From: Acidimicrobiaceae bacterium | GTDB taxonomy: Bacteria; Actinomycetota; Acidimicrobiia; Acidimicrobiales; Aldehydirespiratoraceae | Direction of reading: 5' to 3' | NCBI GenBank assembly: GCA_009845995.1 | Contig: VXYK01000004.1 | Span: forward strand, 1 to 64,000 | Length of the DNA stretch: 64,000 nt | In this document: positions 1 through 7,987 of the stretch, piece by piece | Layout: the number at the start of each line of letters is the position of its first letter | Numbering within the stretch: the stretch's first letter is position 1 | Made by a program: the position numbers and the translations under genes | The notes under the pieces: generated by a model | The model's database searches: none | What the model saw: only the letters and a program-made list of their open reading frames with translations | What the model was told of the DNA's origin: nothing

Positions 1-71
<71 letters not shown>

Positions 72-150
72 GACCTCAACGGTAGCGACGCTGCTTGTCT
101 GCAACAACCTGCGGTGTTGGAGCGACAACTTCAACGCCGACGGTGCGAAC

Positions 151-170
151 ATATACAAAACGATATATTA
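151..170 (+). promoter_or_regulatory. AT-rich promoter/operator candidate of the XRE-nucleotidyltransferase pair
   Basis: The stretch ATATACAAAACGATATATTA is strikingly AT-rich for this genome and abuts the ATG at 170. TATACA (153-158) is a reasonable -10 box, which would give a leader of only a few bases with no Shine-Dalgarno sequence. The ATATA elements are spaced so that an XRE-type repressor could bind here and autoregulate. This reading is inferred from composition and position only. Confidence 0.4.
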
Positions 171-508
171 TGCTGGTCATCGTGGAACCTGCAGAACTCC
201 TTCGGACAGCGCGACAGCGCCACGGCCTGACTCAGGCGGCTCTGGCCGCACGCGCCGGAACCAGCCAACCGGTGATTTCTGCCTACGAACACGGCCTTCG
301 AGACCCCACGACTCGCACACTGCGACGTCTCGTCTCGGCTGCGGGTGACCGCCTGGAACTTCATCTCGCATCGTTGCCACCGGATATCCCTCCGCCGTCA
401 CGCCCAGAAGAGCACGCCGGCCGACTCGTCGATGTGCTCCTTCTTGCCGATGCCATCGGACATGGCGAACGCGCGGCACTCGCCTATCCCCGAATCGACT
501 CGTCATGA
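170..508 (+). CDS. XRE-family helix-turn-helix protein, likely antitoxin
   Basis: This 112-residue protein has a Cro/C1-type helix-turn-helix at about residues 5-60, with the typical LTQAALAARAGTSQPVISAYE core. Such proteins bind DNA as dimers. It overlaps the downstream nucleotidyltransferase gene by 4 nt (ATGA), an arrangement typical of toxin-antitoxin operons in which the first gene encodes antitoxin and repressor. The ATG at 170 is chosen because it directly precedes the HTH domain; the frame stays open upstream to 95, but that stretch (many T, S and R residues) looks non-coding. The C-terminal 40 residues are Pro-rich and could contact the toxin. The antitoxin role is inferred from context. 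Confidence 0.75.
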   Translation: MLVIVEPAELLRTARQRHGLTQAALAARAGTSQPVISAYEHGLRDPTTRTLRRLVSAAGDRLELHLASLPPDIPPPSRPEEHAGRLVDVLLLADAIGHGERAALAYPRIDSS

Positions 509-1059
509 GCCGCTTGCCACTACCGGACAAAATCCTCGCAATAGATCGTGCCCTGGCGGCGATACCGCACGCTTTCGGTGGCGCTATCTCGCTCGCCTAT
601 CACGCCGAGCCGCGGGCGACGATCGACATCGATGTCAACGTCTTCGTACCCGTAGATCGAGCCGCGGACGTATTCGACCCACTCAGTCAACTCGGAGCCG
701 AGATCGACAGTGCAACCGAAACGGTGAACCGTGACGGCCAGGCGCGGATCATGTGGGACAACACACCCGTCGACCTGTTCTTCTCCTACGACCCCTTTCA
801 CGCCGCGGCAGACGCCTCAGCGATCGTCGTTCCATTCGTCGACCACACAATCCGCGTACTCTCGGCCACTCACCTCAGCGTGTGCAAGGCGGTGTTCGAC
901 CGACCCAAGGACTGGATCGACATCGAAGCCATGATCGCGCTCGGCACCCACATCGACACCGCAGAGGCGCTGCGCTGGGTCGGACGGATCACAGGTGACG
1001 AAGACCCTCGGTTCGATCGCCTCGCCGCGCTGCTCAGCAGTTCCGGTCCCAGCCGCTGA
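505..1059 (+). CDS. Nucleotidyltransferase (AbiEii/MNT-like), likely toxin
   Basis: The 184-residue protein resembles the DNA polymerase beta-like nucleotidyltransferases of AbiEii-type and related toxins. Near the N-terminus it has FGGAISLAYH, then R-A-T-I-D-I-D-V, the glycine pair and DxD metal site of the fold. A possible third acidic residue lies in PVDLFF (about residue 91). Some toxins of this superfamily transfer nucleotides to tRNA acceptor ends, but no substrate can be read from the sequence. It is translationally coupled to the XRE gene by an ATGA overlap. Toxin function is inferred from family and pairing; it could instead be a housekeeping-type nucleotidyltransferase. Confidence 0.72.
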   Translation: MSRLPLPDKILAIDRALAAIPHAFGGAISLAYHAEPRATIDIDVNVFVPVDRAADVFDPLSQLGAEIDSATETVNRDGQARIMWDNTPVDLFFSYDPFHAAADASAIVVPFVDHTIRVLSATHLSVCKAVFDRPKDWIDIEAMIALGTHIDTAEALRWVGRITGDEDPRFDRLAALLSSSGPSR

Positions 1060-1174
1060 GGTGACTCTTGTCGAGGTGACTTGAGCGGCAAGCGGCCCTG
1101 ATGCCGGCTCAGCAGAACCGAGCCGTGGGTTATCCTCAACATTAACCAAGGCCATAAACCGAATAGGAGGACGC

Positions 1175-2779
1175 GTGGCCGACCCTGCACCAAAACAGAA
1201 AATGGCTCTGATCGTCATTGGCCTGGTACTGGCATGGATGGCGGCCGCCTGCGCCGACAACAACGACTCAACAGACCAGACCTCGTCGACCTCAACGACC
1301 ACGACCACGACCGTGCGAGCACAAGCACCGGAAACGTCGGCACCGGCGAGCACCACAACCGCCGTCGCCGAAACAGCCTTGATTGCCTGGGAGGATCTCG
1401 AGAACCTCAGCTTCGAACTGGAAGGTGACACCATCGAACTCGAAGGCGGCGAGTCCGAGATTTCCTATGGCGGCGCGTCGACGACGACGTTTCTCCTACA
1501 GAACCGGGTCACCCAAGGCGACCTCGACGACGACGGGGACGACGACCTGGTCGCGCACATTATTGAACGCTCAGCGGGAACCGGTGTCTTTCATCTGATC
1601 GTTCCCGTGCTCAACAACGACGGAGTACCGGAGCCGCAAACACCCGTGCATGTCGGCGATCGCGTCATCATCGAAGAGATCTCAATCAAAAACGGTTTGA
1701 TCGAAGTGACGCTGTTGGACCGCCAAGACAACGAGCCGTTCACAGTCATTACCCAACGTAAAACCATTGAAATCGACTTGAGCGAGGCTGAACCTCAAGC
1801 ACGAGTGGTCAACACCAGACCGCTCAAGGACCTCCCACTACCCGAACTGGACCTGCCCGACATCAGCATTCAATTCGAAGCCGGGGCAATCTCCGCCACC
1901 GAATCGGGGGCGATTGAGCCGGGGCAGCGGCAAACCTACACCTTGCAGGCCAGTGAGGGTCAGGCATTGAGTGTCGAGCTGACGGCACCGCTCGGAGTCT
2001 GGCTCACCGTTGATCTCGGCTATTTTGTGCTCACCCCAGCCGAGGACCGGGTCCAAGAAGCCGAAGTCACCCTCCCCGTAAGCGGCCCGTGGAGACTGAC
2101 CGTCGTGTCCACCCACGGAGAATCAGTCGACTATGAGTTGACCGCTACGGCGCTGCCTCTAGGTCCGCCATCAGACCCCAGTTCGGCGGTGCCGCTGCCG
2201 ACAATACCGGCAACACCATCCGCTGATCCCGGCGACGTCGTCTATCTCACTATCGACGACGGCCCACACCCCGTATACACCCCCCAAATCCTCGACATCC
2301 TGGCGCGCCACAACGCCCGCGCCACCTTCTTCGTCGTCGGATATCTGGTGGAACGATATCAGGCGATAGTCGAGCGGATCGTGGCCGAAGGGCACACCGT
2401 CGCAAACCACACCTGGCTACACGAGGACCTGACCACGCTTTCGAGAGAATCATTCGACGAAACCATCGCCAGAACCCAAGAAATCCTCGGCGAACATGCA
2501 GCACCTTGTCTGCGACCGCCTTATGGATCCAGAAATGCGTTCACCCGAGAATGGGCGGCTTCTCACGGGCTGGCTCTGGCGCTATGGACAGTCGACACCT
2601 TCGACTGGCGCAACCCCGGCGCGGCGACGATCGCCAACCGAATCGTGGCCGGCGCCACCGACGGGGCGATCGTGTCATTGCACGACGGTGGTGGCGACCG
2701 CTCCCAAACCGTGGAAGCCCTCGACGACGCCCTCAGTCGCCTGTCGGACTCAGAAATCCGCTACGAACCCCTCTGCTAG
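1175..2779 (+). CDS. Lipoprotein with C-terminal polysaccharide deacetylase (CE4) domain
   Basis: A 534-residue exported protein. The N-terminus has a hydrophobic segment ending in a lipobox-like MAAAC (Cys about residue 26), then a Ser/Thr-rich linker and an acidic region with a DDDGDDD stretch reminiscent of calcium-binding repeats. The last 190 residues are a NodB-type deacetylase: TIDDGPH supplies the catalytic and metal Asp, HTWLH the metal histidines, RPPYG motif 3, and SLHDGGG the final catalytic His. It should remove acetyl groups from cell-wall or extracellular polysaccharide outside the membrane. The GTG start at 1175 is set by a strong AGGAGG at 1165-1170. It converges on the dioxygenase operon. 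The exact polysaccharide is unknown. Confidence 0.88.
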   Translation: MADPAPKQKMALIVIGLVLAWMAAACADNNDSTDQTSSTSTTTTTTVRAQAPETSAPASTTTAVAETALIAWEDLENLSFELEGDTIELEGGESEISYGGASTTTFLLQNRVTQGDLDDDGDDDLVAHIIERSAGTGVFHLIVPVLNNDGVPEPQTPVHVGDRVIIEEISIKNGLIEVTLLDRQDNEPFTVITQRKTIEIDLSEAEPQARVVNTRPLKDLPLPELDLPDISIQFEAGAISATESGAIEPGQRQTYTLQASEGQALSVELTAPLGVWLTVDLGYFVLTPAEDRVQEAEVTLPVSGPWRLTVVSTHGESVDYELTATALPLGPPSDPSSAVPLPTIPATPSADPGDVVYLTIDDGPHPVYTPQILDILARHNARATFFVVGYLVERYQAIVERIVAEGHTVANHTWLHEDLTTLSRESFDETIARTQEILGEHAAPCLRPPYGSRNAFTREWAASHGLALALWTVDTFDWRNPGAATIANRIVAGATDGAIVSLHDGGGDRSQTVEALDDALSRLSDSEIRYEPLC

Positions 2780-2785
2780 CGCTAA

Positions 2786-2806
2786 AGCTCGGCTCCAAGC
2801 CGGGCT
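2786..2806. terminator. Hairpin between convergent genes
   Basis: AGCTCGGCT and AGCCGGGCT can form a 9-bp stem (one G-U pair) around a CCA loop. The hairpin lies between the stop of the deacetylase gene (2779) and the stop of the convergent dioxygenase gene (2807-2805), which falls in its right arm. No T-run follows on either strand, so it is a candidate bidirectional terminator without a canonical U-tract. Confidence 0.5.
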
Positions 2807-3638
2807 AGAACGGGCGGTCGCCGACAACCGTGACTCGCTCCATCAGCCGGTGCTCAGGCAAGAAATCAGCGGTTGCCGCGTGCTGCACACACCGGTTGTC
2901 CCACATCACAAACGTGTCGACGTCCCAACGCACGCGGCACTGCACCGAAGGATTCCGAATCGCCAACTCAAGATGTCGCAGAATCTCACGGCTTTCCTCT
3001 TCAGAAACCCCATCTATATGCGACGTGAAACCGATATTGGTGTAAATCCCTCGGGCGCCTGTGACCGGGTGCGTTCTGATGACCGGATGGCGTTGCGGCG
3101 GATACTGTGCCCGAATCTTCTCAGTTTCGGAAGGCTCAACCCGATCCGCGAAAACCCGCGAGTAGTCGTGGATCGCATACAGGTCATCCACCCTTTGCTT
3201 CCAATCGTCAGTAAGACGCTGGTAAGCCGCCGTGGCATCAGCAAAACAGGTGTCCCCACCCACACGCGGAACAATCCGCCCACGCAGGATCGAACCCATC
3301 GACGGCTCGGCCCGCCAGGTCACATCGCTGTGCCAGCCTGCAGCAACAAAGGTCTTGCCGCTCGCTCCGCCGGCTTCCAGCACGACCACTTCGGGATGGT
3401 CCTCGTCGTTGTCGGTGAACGGGTGGACCTCGAGGTCCCCGAACAACCGTCCGAAGGCAATGTGCTCCTCGGTGCTGATGTGCTGATCGCGGAACACCAG
3501 CACCTTGTGCTCCATCCACGCTTCATGCAGCTGATCCCGCGTCGAATCGTCCAGCGCCGCCATGTCGAACCCGAAAACCTCCGCGCCGAGCGTCGCCGTG
3601 AGAGGACGGATATCGAGGGTTGTCAGCGTCTGCGTCAC
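2805..3638 (-). CDS. TauD/TfdA-family Fe(II)/2-oxoglutarate dioxygenase (copy 1)
   Basis: A 277-residue enzyme of the taurine dioxygenase family, which couples oxidative decarboxylation of 2-oxoglutarate to hydroxylation of a small substrate, often releasing sulfite or opening an ether. The iron ligands are visible: WHSDVTW (HxD, central) and the distal His in WDNRCVQH, with the 2-oxoglutarate-binding Arg near the C-terminus. The GTG start at 3638 is chosen because it overlaps the stop of the upstream paralogue by one base (TAGTG) and precedes the conserved N-terminus; the longer open frame to 3773 lies inside that paralogue. About half the residues match copy 2 by eye, indicating tandem duplication. 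The substrate cannot be told. Confidence 0.88.
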   Translation of the reverse strand: MTQTLTTLDIRPLTATLGAEVFGFDMAALDDSTRDQLHEAWMEHKVLVFRDQHISTEEHIAFGRLFGDLEVHPFTDNDEDHPEVVVLEAGGASGKTFVAAGWHSDVTWRAEPSMGSILRGRIVPRVGGDTCFADATAAYQRLTDDWKQRVDDLYAIHDYSRVFADRVEPSETEKIRAQYPPQRHPVIRTHPVTGARGIYTNIGFTSHIDGVSEEESREILRHLELAIRNPSVQCRVRWDVDTFVMWDNRCVQHAATADFLPEHRLMERVTVVGDRPF

Positions 3639-4450
3639 TAGAAAGGCCTCTCGCCAATGACGGTGACCCTTTCCACATGACGCGTGGCCGGGTAGAAGTC
3701 GTCGGTGCCGAAGTGCTGGACGGCTCGGTTGTCCCACATCACGAACGTGTCGACATCCCAGCGAATCCGGCATTGGACCGTCGGGTTCATGATCGCCCGT
3801 TCAAGACGATCAATGATTCGTTCGCTTTCGTCGCTGTCGACGCCTTCGATATATGACACGAACGCTCGGTTGGTATAGATCGAACGTTGACCGGTCTCAG
3901 GATGAGTACGAATCACCGGATGACGTGCCGGTGGATACTCCTTCTGTTTCTCTGCTCGTTCCTCGGCGCTGAGATGACGGCCGAAGGTCTGGGTGAAATC
4001 GTGGATGGCGAACAGCTTGTCCATCTTCGCTTTGAATTCCAAAGGCAGTAGTTCATAGGCAGCGGCTGCGTCGGCAAAGCAGGTATCGCCACCGGCGGGC
4101 GGTATCACCACCCCGCGCAAGATCGAGCCCATCGACGGTTCCTGACGCCAGGTCACGTCCGAATGCCACCTCGCGGCGGCGTATGGATGTTCCGAGGTTG
4201 ACTTGATCTTGACGATCTCGGGGTATTGCCTGCGCCCAGTTGCGAAGGGATGGGTCTCAAGTTCTCCGAAGAGTCGTCCGAAGGCAATGTGTTCCTCGGT
4301 GGTGATGTGTTGATCTCGCAGGACCAGCACCTTGTGATCGAGCCAAGCCTTCTTGAGTTGATCGAGGGTGACACCATCGACGTTGGCCATGTCAACGCCT
4401 GTTACTTCAGCTCCCAGCGTCGCGGTTATGGGAGAGACCTCGATTGGCAT
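3638..4450 (-). CDS. TauD/TfdA-family Fe(II)/2-oxoglutarate dioxygenase (copy 2)
   Basis: A 270-residue paralogue of the downstream gene with the same catalytic set: RWHSDVTW (HxD), the WDNRAVQH distal His and a C-terminal Arg. The internal GSILRG, GGDTCFAD and HPVIRTHP blocks are shared with copy 1. The ATG at 4450 lies one base after the TGA of the upstream lipoprotein gene, so three genes form a tightly packed operon. The residues between the shared blocks differ most, which would fit divergence in substrate range. The reaction is as for the family (taurine or other sulfonate, ether or carboxylate hydroxylation); which substrate applies is not visible. Confidence 0.88.
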   Translation of the reverse strand: MPIEVSPITATLGAEVTGVDMANVDGVTLDQLKKAWLDHKVLVLRDQHITTEEHIAFGRLFGELETHPFATGRRQYPEIVKIKSTSEHPYAAARWHSDVTWRQEPSMGSILRGVVIPPAGGDTCFADAAAAYELLPLEFKAKMDKLFAIHDFTQTFGRHLSAEERAEKQKEYPPARHPVIRTHPETGQRSIYTNRAFVSYIEGVDSDESERIIDRLERAIMNPTVQCRIRWDVDTFVMWDNRAVQHFGTDDFYPATRHVERVTVIGERPF

Positions 4451-4451
4451 C

Positions 4452-5048
4452 TCAGCTCCAATTCTCCGGGTCGACCGGGTCACCTTCGAGCACAATGTCG
4501 TTATAGGCGGGATCGGGCGTGATGGAAACCTCGGGCCCTGGCCAAATATTGGCGGCGGTCGCTACCTCGGCTCGGGCGCCTCCGGTCCCCCACTGCACGT
4601 AGGCCAGAATATTGTCCGGCGACCCGAAGTCACTGTTGTTCGCGTACAGCGCCGCCTCGCCGCCGGCCGAACTCAGTCCCCCGACCGCCGAAGCAGGGAT
4701 TTCCACCGTCGCCCCCGCGTCAATGACACCACCGATCACCTCAACTCCGAGGTCTGTGTATTGCGGGAACTGACAGATATAGATGCCGTTGACATCGGCA
4801 TCTGTGCTGCCGCGGTTCTGGACCCGCACGAAACCGCCGTCTCCGAACTGGACTCCGACGATTACCAGATCGCCGAGGGCCACAGCGTCTTGGGGGATCG
4901 GCACAGTGGTTGACGTCGTCGATGATGTCGCGGGGGCCTCTGTGGCTTGAGGTTCGGCGGGTTCACTGGAGTCATCGCCACCGCAGCCCGCCAGCAACAG
5001 GGCCAGCACGACCAGACACGTTGTCATCCCAAGGCGAATAGACCGCAT
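4452..5048 (-). CDS. Small exported lipoprotein of unknown function
   Basis: A 198-residue protein with a clear lipoprotein signal (LLLAGC, Cys about residue 21) followed by a low-complexity Glu/Ala/Ser/Thr linker. The remaining roughly 130 residues are beta-rich, with VALGDLVIVGVQF and a repeated hydrophobic pattern reminiscent of lamin-tail-like or other Ig-like adhesive domains; that resemblance is weak. The ATG at 5048 starts the signal peptide; the open frame continues upstream without signal-like sequence. It is the first gene of the operon with the two dioxygenases, so a substrate-binding or sensing role at the cell surface is possible but unproven. Confidence 0.7.
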   Translation of the reverse strand: MRSIRLGMTTCLVVLALLLAGCGGDDSSEPAEPQATEAPATSSTTSTTVPIPQDAVALGDLVIVGVQFGDGGFVRVQNRGSTDADVNGIYICQFPQYTDLGVEVIGGVIDAGATVEIPASAVGGLSSAGGEAALYANNSDFGSPDNILAYVQWGTGGARAEVATAANIWPGPEVSITPDPAYNDIVLEGDPVDPENWS

Positions 5049-5071
5049 GGGACCTGACAATACACCACGCT

Positions 5072-5108
5072 CATGGGGGGAGTCCCTCCCGCTGAGGGAC
5101 CCCCCATG
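5072..5108. repeat. Long inverted repeat upstream of the lipoprotein-dioxygenase operon
   Basis: CATGGGGGG(AG)TCCCTC pairs with GAGGGACCCCCCATG around a CCGCT loop, giving a 15-bp stem with a 2-nt bulge. It lies 24 bases upstream of the lipoprotein start at 5048. It has no T-run in the direction of that gene. It could be a 5'-leader structure, an operator, or the terminator of a transcript from the right. Confidence 0.6.
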
Positions 5109-5250
5109 AAACGCGCCCCGGTGTGTCCGCCGCTCACAGCCGGGTACATTCCGCCGAGCAGACATGTTGACAGGACTTGAAGACAAACTGAGTCAGCAAT
5201 GCGACACACCGAATGTCAGCTATCCGACACACGAAGCGCAGCGCGTCACC

Positions 5251-6894
5251 TCAGTGCACATCAAGGCGCCTGAGCACGACCGCCCAAGTCAGTACAGAGC
5301 TGACCGCAACCAACGCCAGAGAGGCCACCGCGCCTTGAGCGAGGGCGCCCCGTTCACCCGCGCCCCAGACCTCCGTCGCAAGCGTGTCAAACCCGATCGG
5401 AGCCAACAGCAAAGTGGCCGGGAGTTCCTTCATGGTGGAGAGCATCACCAACCCGGCACCGGCAAGAAGGCCTGGTGCCATGAGCGGTAGCTCAACGGTC
5501 AGGAAGCGTCGGGACCGGCTTGCTCCCAGGGTCGCAGCGGCGTCGCTGTAGGTATCGGGTACTGCCTCGACAGCAACGTGGGCAGCTCGACTCGCCTGAG
5601 CACCGAAGTGCAGAACATACGCGACTATGAGCAGCGGAAGAGTCTGGTACCAGCGTCCGATGATGGGGGCGTCGATGGCCCAGAAGACCAAGGAGAGAGC
5701 GATCACAACGCCGGGCAGAGCGAAGCCCGCAACGACCATCGAATTCGCGGCTCCCGCAACCCGGCTGCGATACCGCCCCGTCAACCAGGCGATCGGCAAC
5801 ACCACCGCTATTGCCACCAACGCGGTGATCAGACCAACCTCCGCTGTGTGCAGCGCCGGTTCCACGAGAGCACCGATGTCGACTCCCAGACCCACCGAGT
5901 CGATGTCGGCAGTGAGGCCTCGCCAAGCCCAGAAGCCGAGCACGGCTACGGGTCCGATCAGTGCATTGCCGATGAAGGCTGCAACCGCTATCAACACCGG
6001 GATGCTCCAACCCTTCAGGGGCACGATGAGCGGATCCTGGCTGCGAGTCACCTCCACCCGCGCGCGACGCCGCTCCAATGCCCGTTCGATCATCACGACA
6101 CCGAGAGCGGTGACACCCAGTATCAGCGCGAGACCCATCGAGCGGGCCTGGTCGAATAGCTGGTCGGCGTATATCTGTTCAGCCAGAGTGCTGTAGCCGA
6201 GCAGGGAAACAGCACCGAAGTCGCTGATCGTGTACAGGAACACGAGCATCGTCCCCGCTAGGACAGCGCTCCAAACCTGCGGAAGAACGACCGTTGAAAA
6301 GACCGTTGCGGGTTTGCGACCGAGGAGGCGAGCCGATTCTTCAAGTGACGGCGGAAGTGAGGTCATTCGGGCCGCCACCGGAAGGTACACGTAGGGATAG
6401 GTGAACAGGGTAAGGACCAGCCAGCTGCCCCGAAACCCTTTCATGTCCGGAAGGTCGGTGATGCCCAGCGGGGAGACGAGATCCTCGACAAGACCACCTG
6501 TCGCAAAGGCGGCGATGAGCGCGGTCGCGCCTACGAAGCTCGGAAAGACCAGCGGTAGAGGGGCGAGGATACGCCAGATCCGTCGGCCCCAGAGGTCTGT
6601 GCGAATCGTCAGCCAGGCCAAACTGGTGCCGATCACGGCTGTCGATGCGGACACGGCGAACCCGAGTCGCAACGAACGGCGCAGAGGATCCCAGGTCGAT
6701 TGAGACAGCAACAGCGAGCCGAGATCAGTTCCCAAATCGAGGTTGCGAGAAATGACGTACCCGAAAGGCCCCATGAAGACGACGCCGACGAGGACCGAGA
6801 GCACCAGCATCACCGCGGGAGGTCGGCGGCTCGGCGCCTCCGACCGTTGCGAAACGACGCTCGTGGAGCCTTGGGTACTACTGCTCAATGCCAC
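5251..6894 (-). CDS. Ferric-iron ABC transporter permease (two fused permease halves)
   Basis: A 547-residue integral membrane protein with about twelve membrane segments, made of two binding-protein-dependent permease domains, as in FbpB/FutB-type iron transporters. The EAA-type loops that contact the ATPase are visible as EESARLLGRKPATVF (first half) and SDAAATLGASRSRRF (second half). The GTG start at 6894 overlaps the end of the binding-protein gene by 17 nt, consistent with translational coupling. With the binding protein and the ATPase at 7988-9100 it makes a complete Fe(III) importer. Substrate assignment rests on the binding protein's tyrosine motif and the iron boxes. Confidence 0.9.
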   Translation of the reverse strand: MALSSSTQGSTSVVSQRSEAPSRRPPAVMLVLSVLVGVVFMGPFGYVISRNLDLGTDLGSLLLSQSTWDPLRRSLRLGFAVSASTAVIGTSLAWLTIRTDLWGRRIWRILAPLPLVFPSFVGATALIAAFATGGLVEDLVSPLGITDLPDMKGFRGSWLVLTLFTYPYVYLPVAARMTSLPPSLEESARLLGRKPATVFSTVVLPQVWSAVLAGTMLVFLYTISDFGAVSLLGYSTLAEQIYADQLFDQARSMGLALILGVTALGVVMIERALERRRARVEVTRSQDPLIVPLKGWSIPVLIAVAAFIGNALIGPVAVLGFWAWRGLTADIDSVGLGVDIGALVEPALHTAEVGLITALVAIAVVLPIAWLTGRYRSRVAGAANSMVVAGFALPGVVIALSLVFWAIDAPIIGRWYQTLPLLIVAYVLHFGAQASRAAHVAVEAVPDTYSDAAATLGASRSRRFLTVELPLMAPGLLAGAGLVMLSTMKELPATLLLAPIGFDTLATEVWGAGERGALAQGAVASLALVAVSSVLTWAVVLRRLDVH

Positions 6895-7900
6895 TTTCTC
6901 GGATCAGGTTGATCGTTCCCAGCAGACCGTCTCCCAACAGGTCATAGTCGATGGTTTGAGCCGCATACCCGTCCAACGAGGGCAGATCCGCTGGGGGCGC
7001 GATTCCCGCAACCAGCGGGTATTCCTGCGTCTGTTCGGCGAAGGTCATCTGGGCATCATCGCTTAGCAGGAAGCTCAGCAGCGATTCGGCGGCCTCTGAG
7101 GCTTCAGAGGTCGACAGCACCGCTCCGGCAGTGACGATTACAAGAGAACCGATATCGTCAACTGGCAGGAAGTGATTCTTGCTGGCCACGGATGGATCGG
7201 CTTCAACCGCCCGAAGGTTGTAGTAGTGGTTGACCAGTCCCATTGGTATTTCGCCGCGGCCGACAGCCTCAACTATCGGGGAGTTCTTGGGATAGTTGGG
7301 AGAGTTGTTCCGCGCCATTCCTACAAGCCAGTCGCGGGTGGCGTCGTCTCCCAGTTCGTTGCGCATGGCAGTAACGAAGTCTTGGAACGAACCGTTGGTG
7401 GGAGCAACCCCTACCTTGCCCGCGTACTCGGGTTCGACCAAGTCGAGGACCGATGAAGGGAGATCGGTTTCGTCAACGAGGTCGCTGTTGTAGACGATCA
7501 CTCGCACCCGGCCGGTGAGACCGACCCAGGTGTCGTCGCCGGCCGCGAAGCCATCATCCACAAGTGAGGTGAGATCGCTTCCAAGCGTCGCCAGACGCCC
7601 TTCGCCTGCGAGCAAACCGAGTGCTCCAGGGCTTTGGGAGATGAAGAGGTCTGCTGGTGTGTTGTCCCCTTCGGTTTGGATCAGCAACGCCAGCTCCGCG
7701 GAGTCGCCGTAGCGAACATCGACGCTGATTCCGGTGCTGTCGATGAAGTCGTCGACAAGTGGTTGGATCAGCTCTTCGTTGCGCCCTGAGTAGAGCGTGA
7801 TGCTGCCATCTGATCCGTCGTCGTCTCCACAGGCGGTGGCGAACAACGCCAGACCGAGCAGAGAGACGAGTGCAAGTGCAAAGGGACTGAGTTTTTTCAT
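6878..7900 (-). CDS. Iron(III)-binding lipoprotein of ABC transporter (FutA/FbpA type)
   Basis: A 340-residue substrate-binding protein. It starts with MKKLSPFALALV and a lipobox FATAC, then ITLYSGRNEELIQPL, the usual N-terminal block of the ferric-binding subfamily. The NHYYNLR motif contains the tandem tyrosines that bind Fe(III) in FbpA/FutA proteins. The ATG at 7900 begins the signal peptide; the 16 residues upstream in the open frame are discarded because they precede it and overlap the predicted promoter region. The gene has its own promoter with an iron box (7930-7947) and overlaps the permease gene. Confidence 0.92.
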   Translation of the reverse strand: MKKLSPFALALVSLLGLALFATACGDDDGSDGSITLYSGRNEELIQPLVDDFIDSTGISVDVRYGDSAELALLIQTEGDNTPADLFISQSPGALGLLAGEGRLATLGSDLTSLVDDGFAAGDDTWVGLTGRVRVIVYNSDLVDETDLPSSVLDLVEPEYAGKVGVAPTNGSFQDFVTAMRNELGDDATRDWLVGMARNNSPNYPKNSPIVEAVGRGEIPMGLVNHYYNLRAVEADPSVASKNHFLPVDDIGSLVIVTAGAVLSTSEASEAAESLLSFLLSDDAQMTFAEQTQEYPLVAGIAPPADLPSLDGYAAQTIDYDLLGDGLLGTINLIRESGIEQ

Positions 7901-7929
7901 GCCCGGGAATATAGCCACAAATTGCTTGA

Positions 7930-7947
7930 TGTTAGGCATGCCTAACA
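7930..7947. promoter_or_regulatory. Iron box (DtxR/IdeR-type operator), perfect palindrome
   Basis: TGTTAGGCATGCCTAACA is a perfect 18-bp palindrome with the TTAGG...CCTAA halves of DtxR/IdeR operators. It lies 30 bases upstream of the iron-binding lipoprotein start and overlaps the -10 candidate of that gene. Iron-loaded repressor would block transcription. Regulator identity is inferred from the consensus. Confidence 0.85.
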
Positions 7948-7973
7948 TATGACATCTGTCACAGGCCGCTCAA
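7944..7973 (-). promoter_or_regulatory. Promoter candidate of the iron-binding protein gene
   Basis: On the minus strand TTGAGC (7973-7968) and TATGTT (7949-7944) are 18 bp apart, each matching 4 of 6 consensus bases. The iron box covers the -10 and the predicted start region, the standard geometry for repression by iron. Confidence 0.45.
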
Positions 7974-7987
7974 CGGGTCAAACTCGA

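Noticed and set aside
2496..3641. Open frame of 381 codons on the plus strand
   Set aside because: It runs antisense through the clear dioxygenase gene and overlaps the deacetylase end; no domain or ribosome site was seen.
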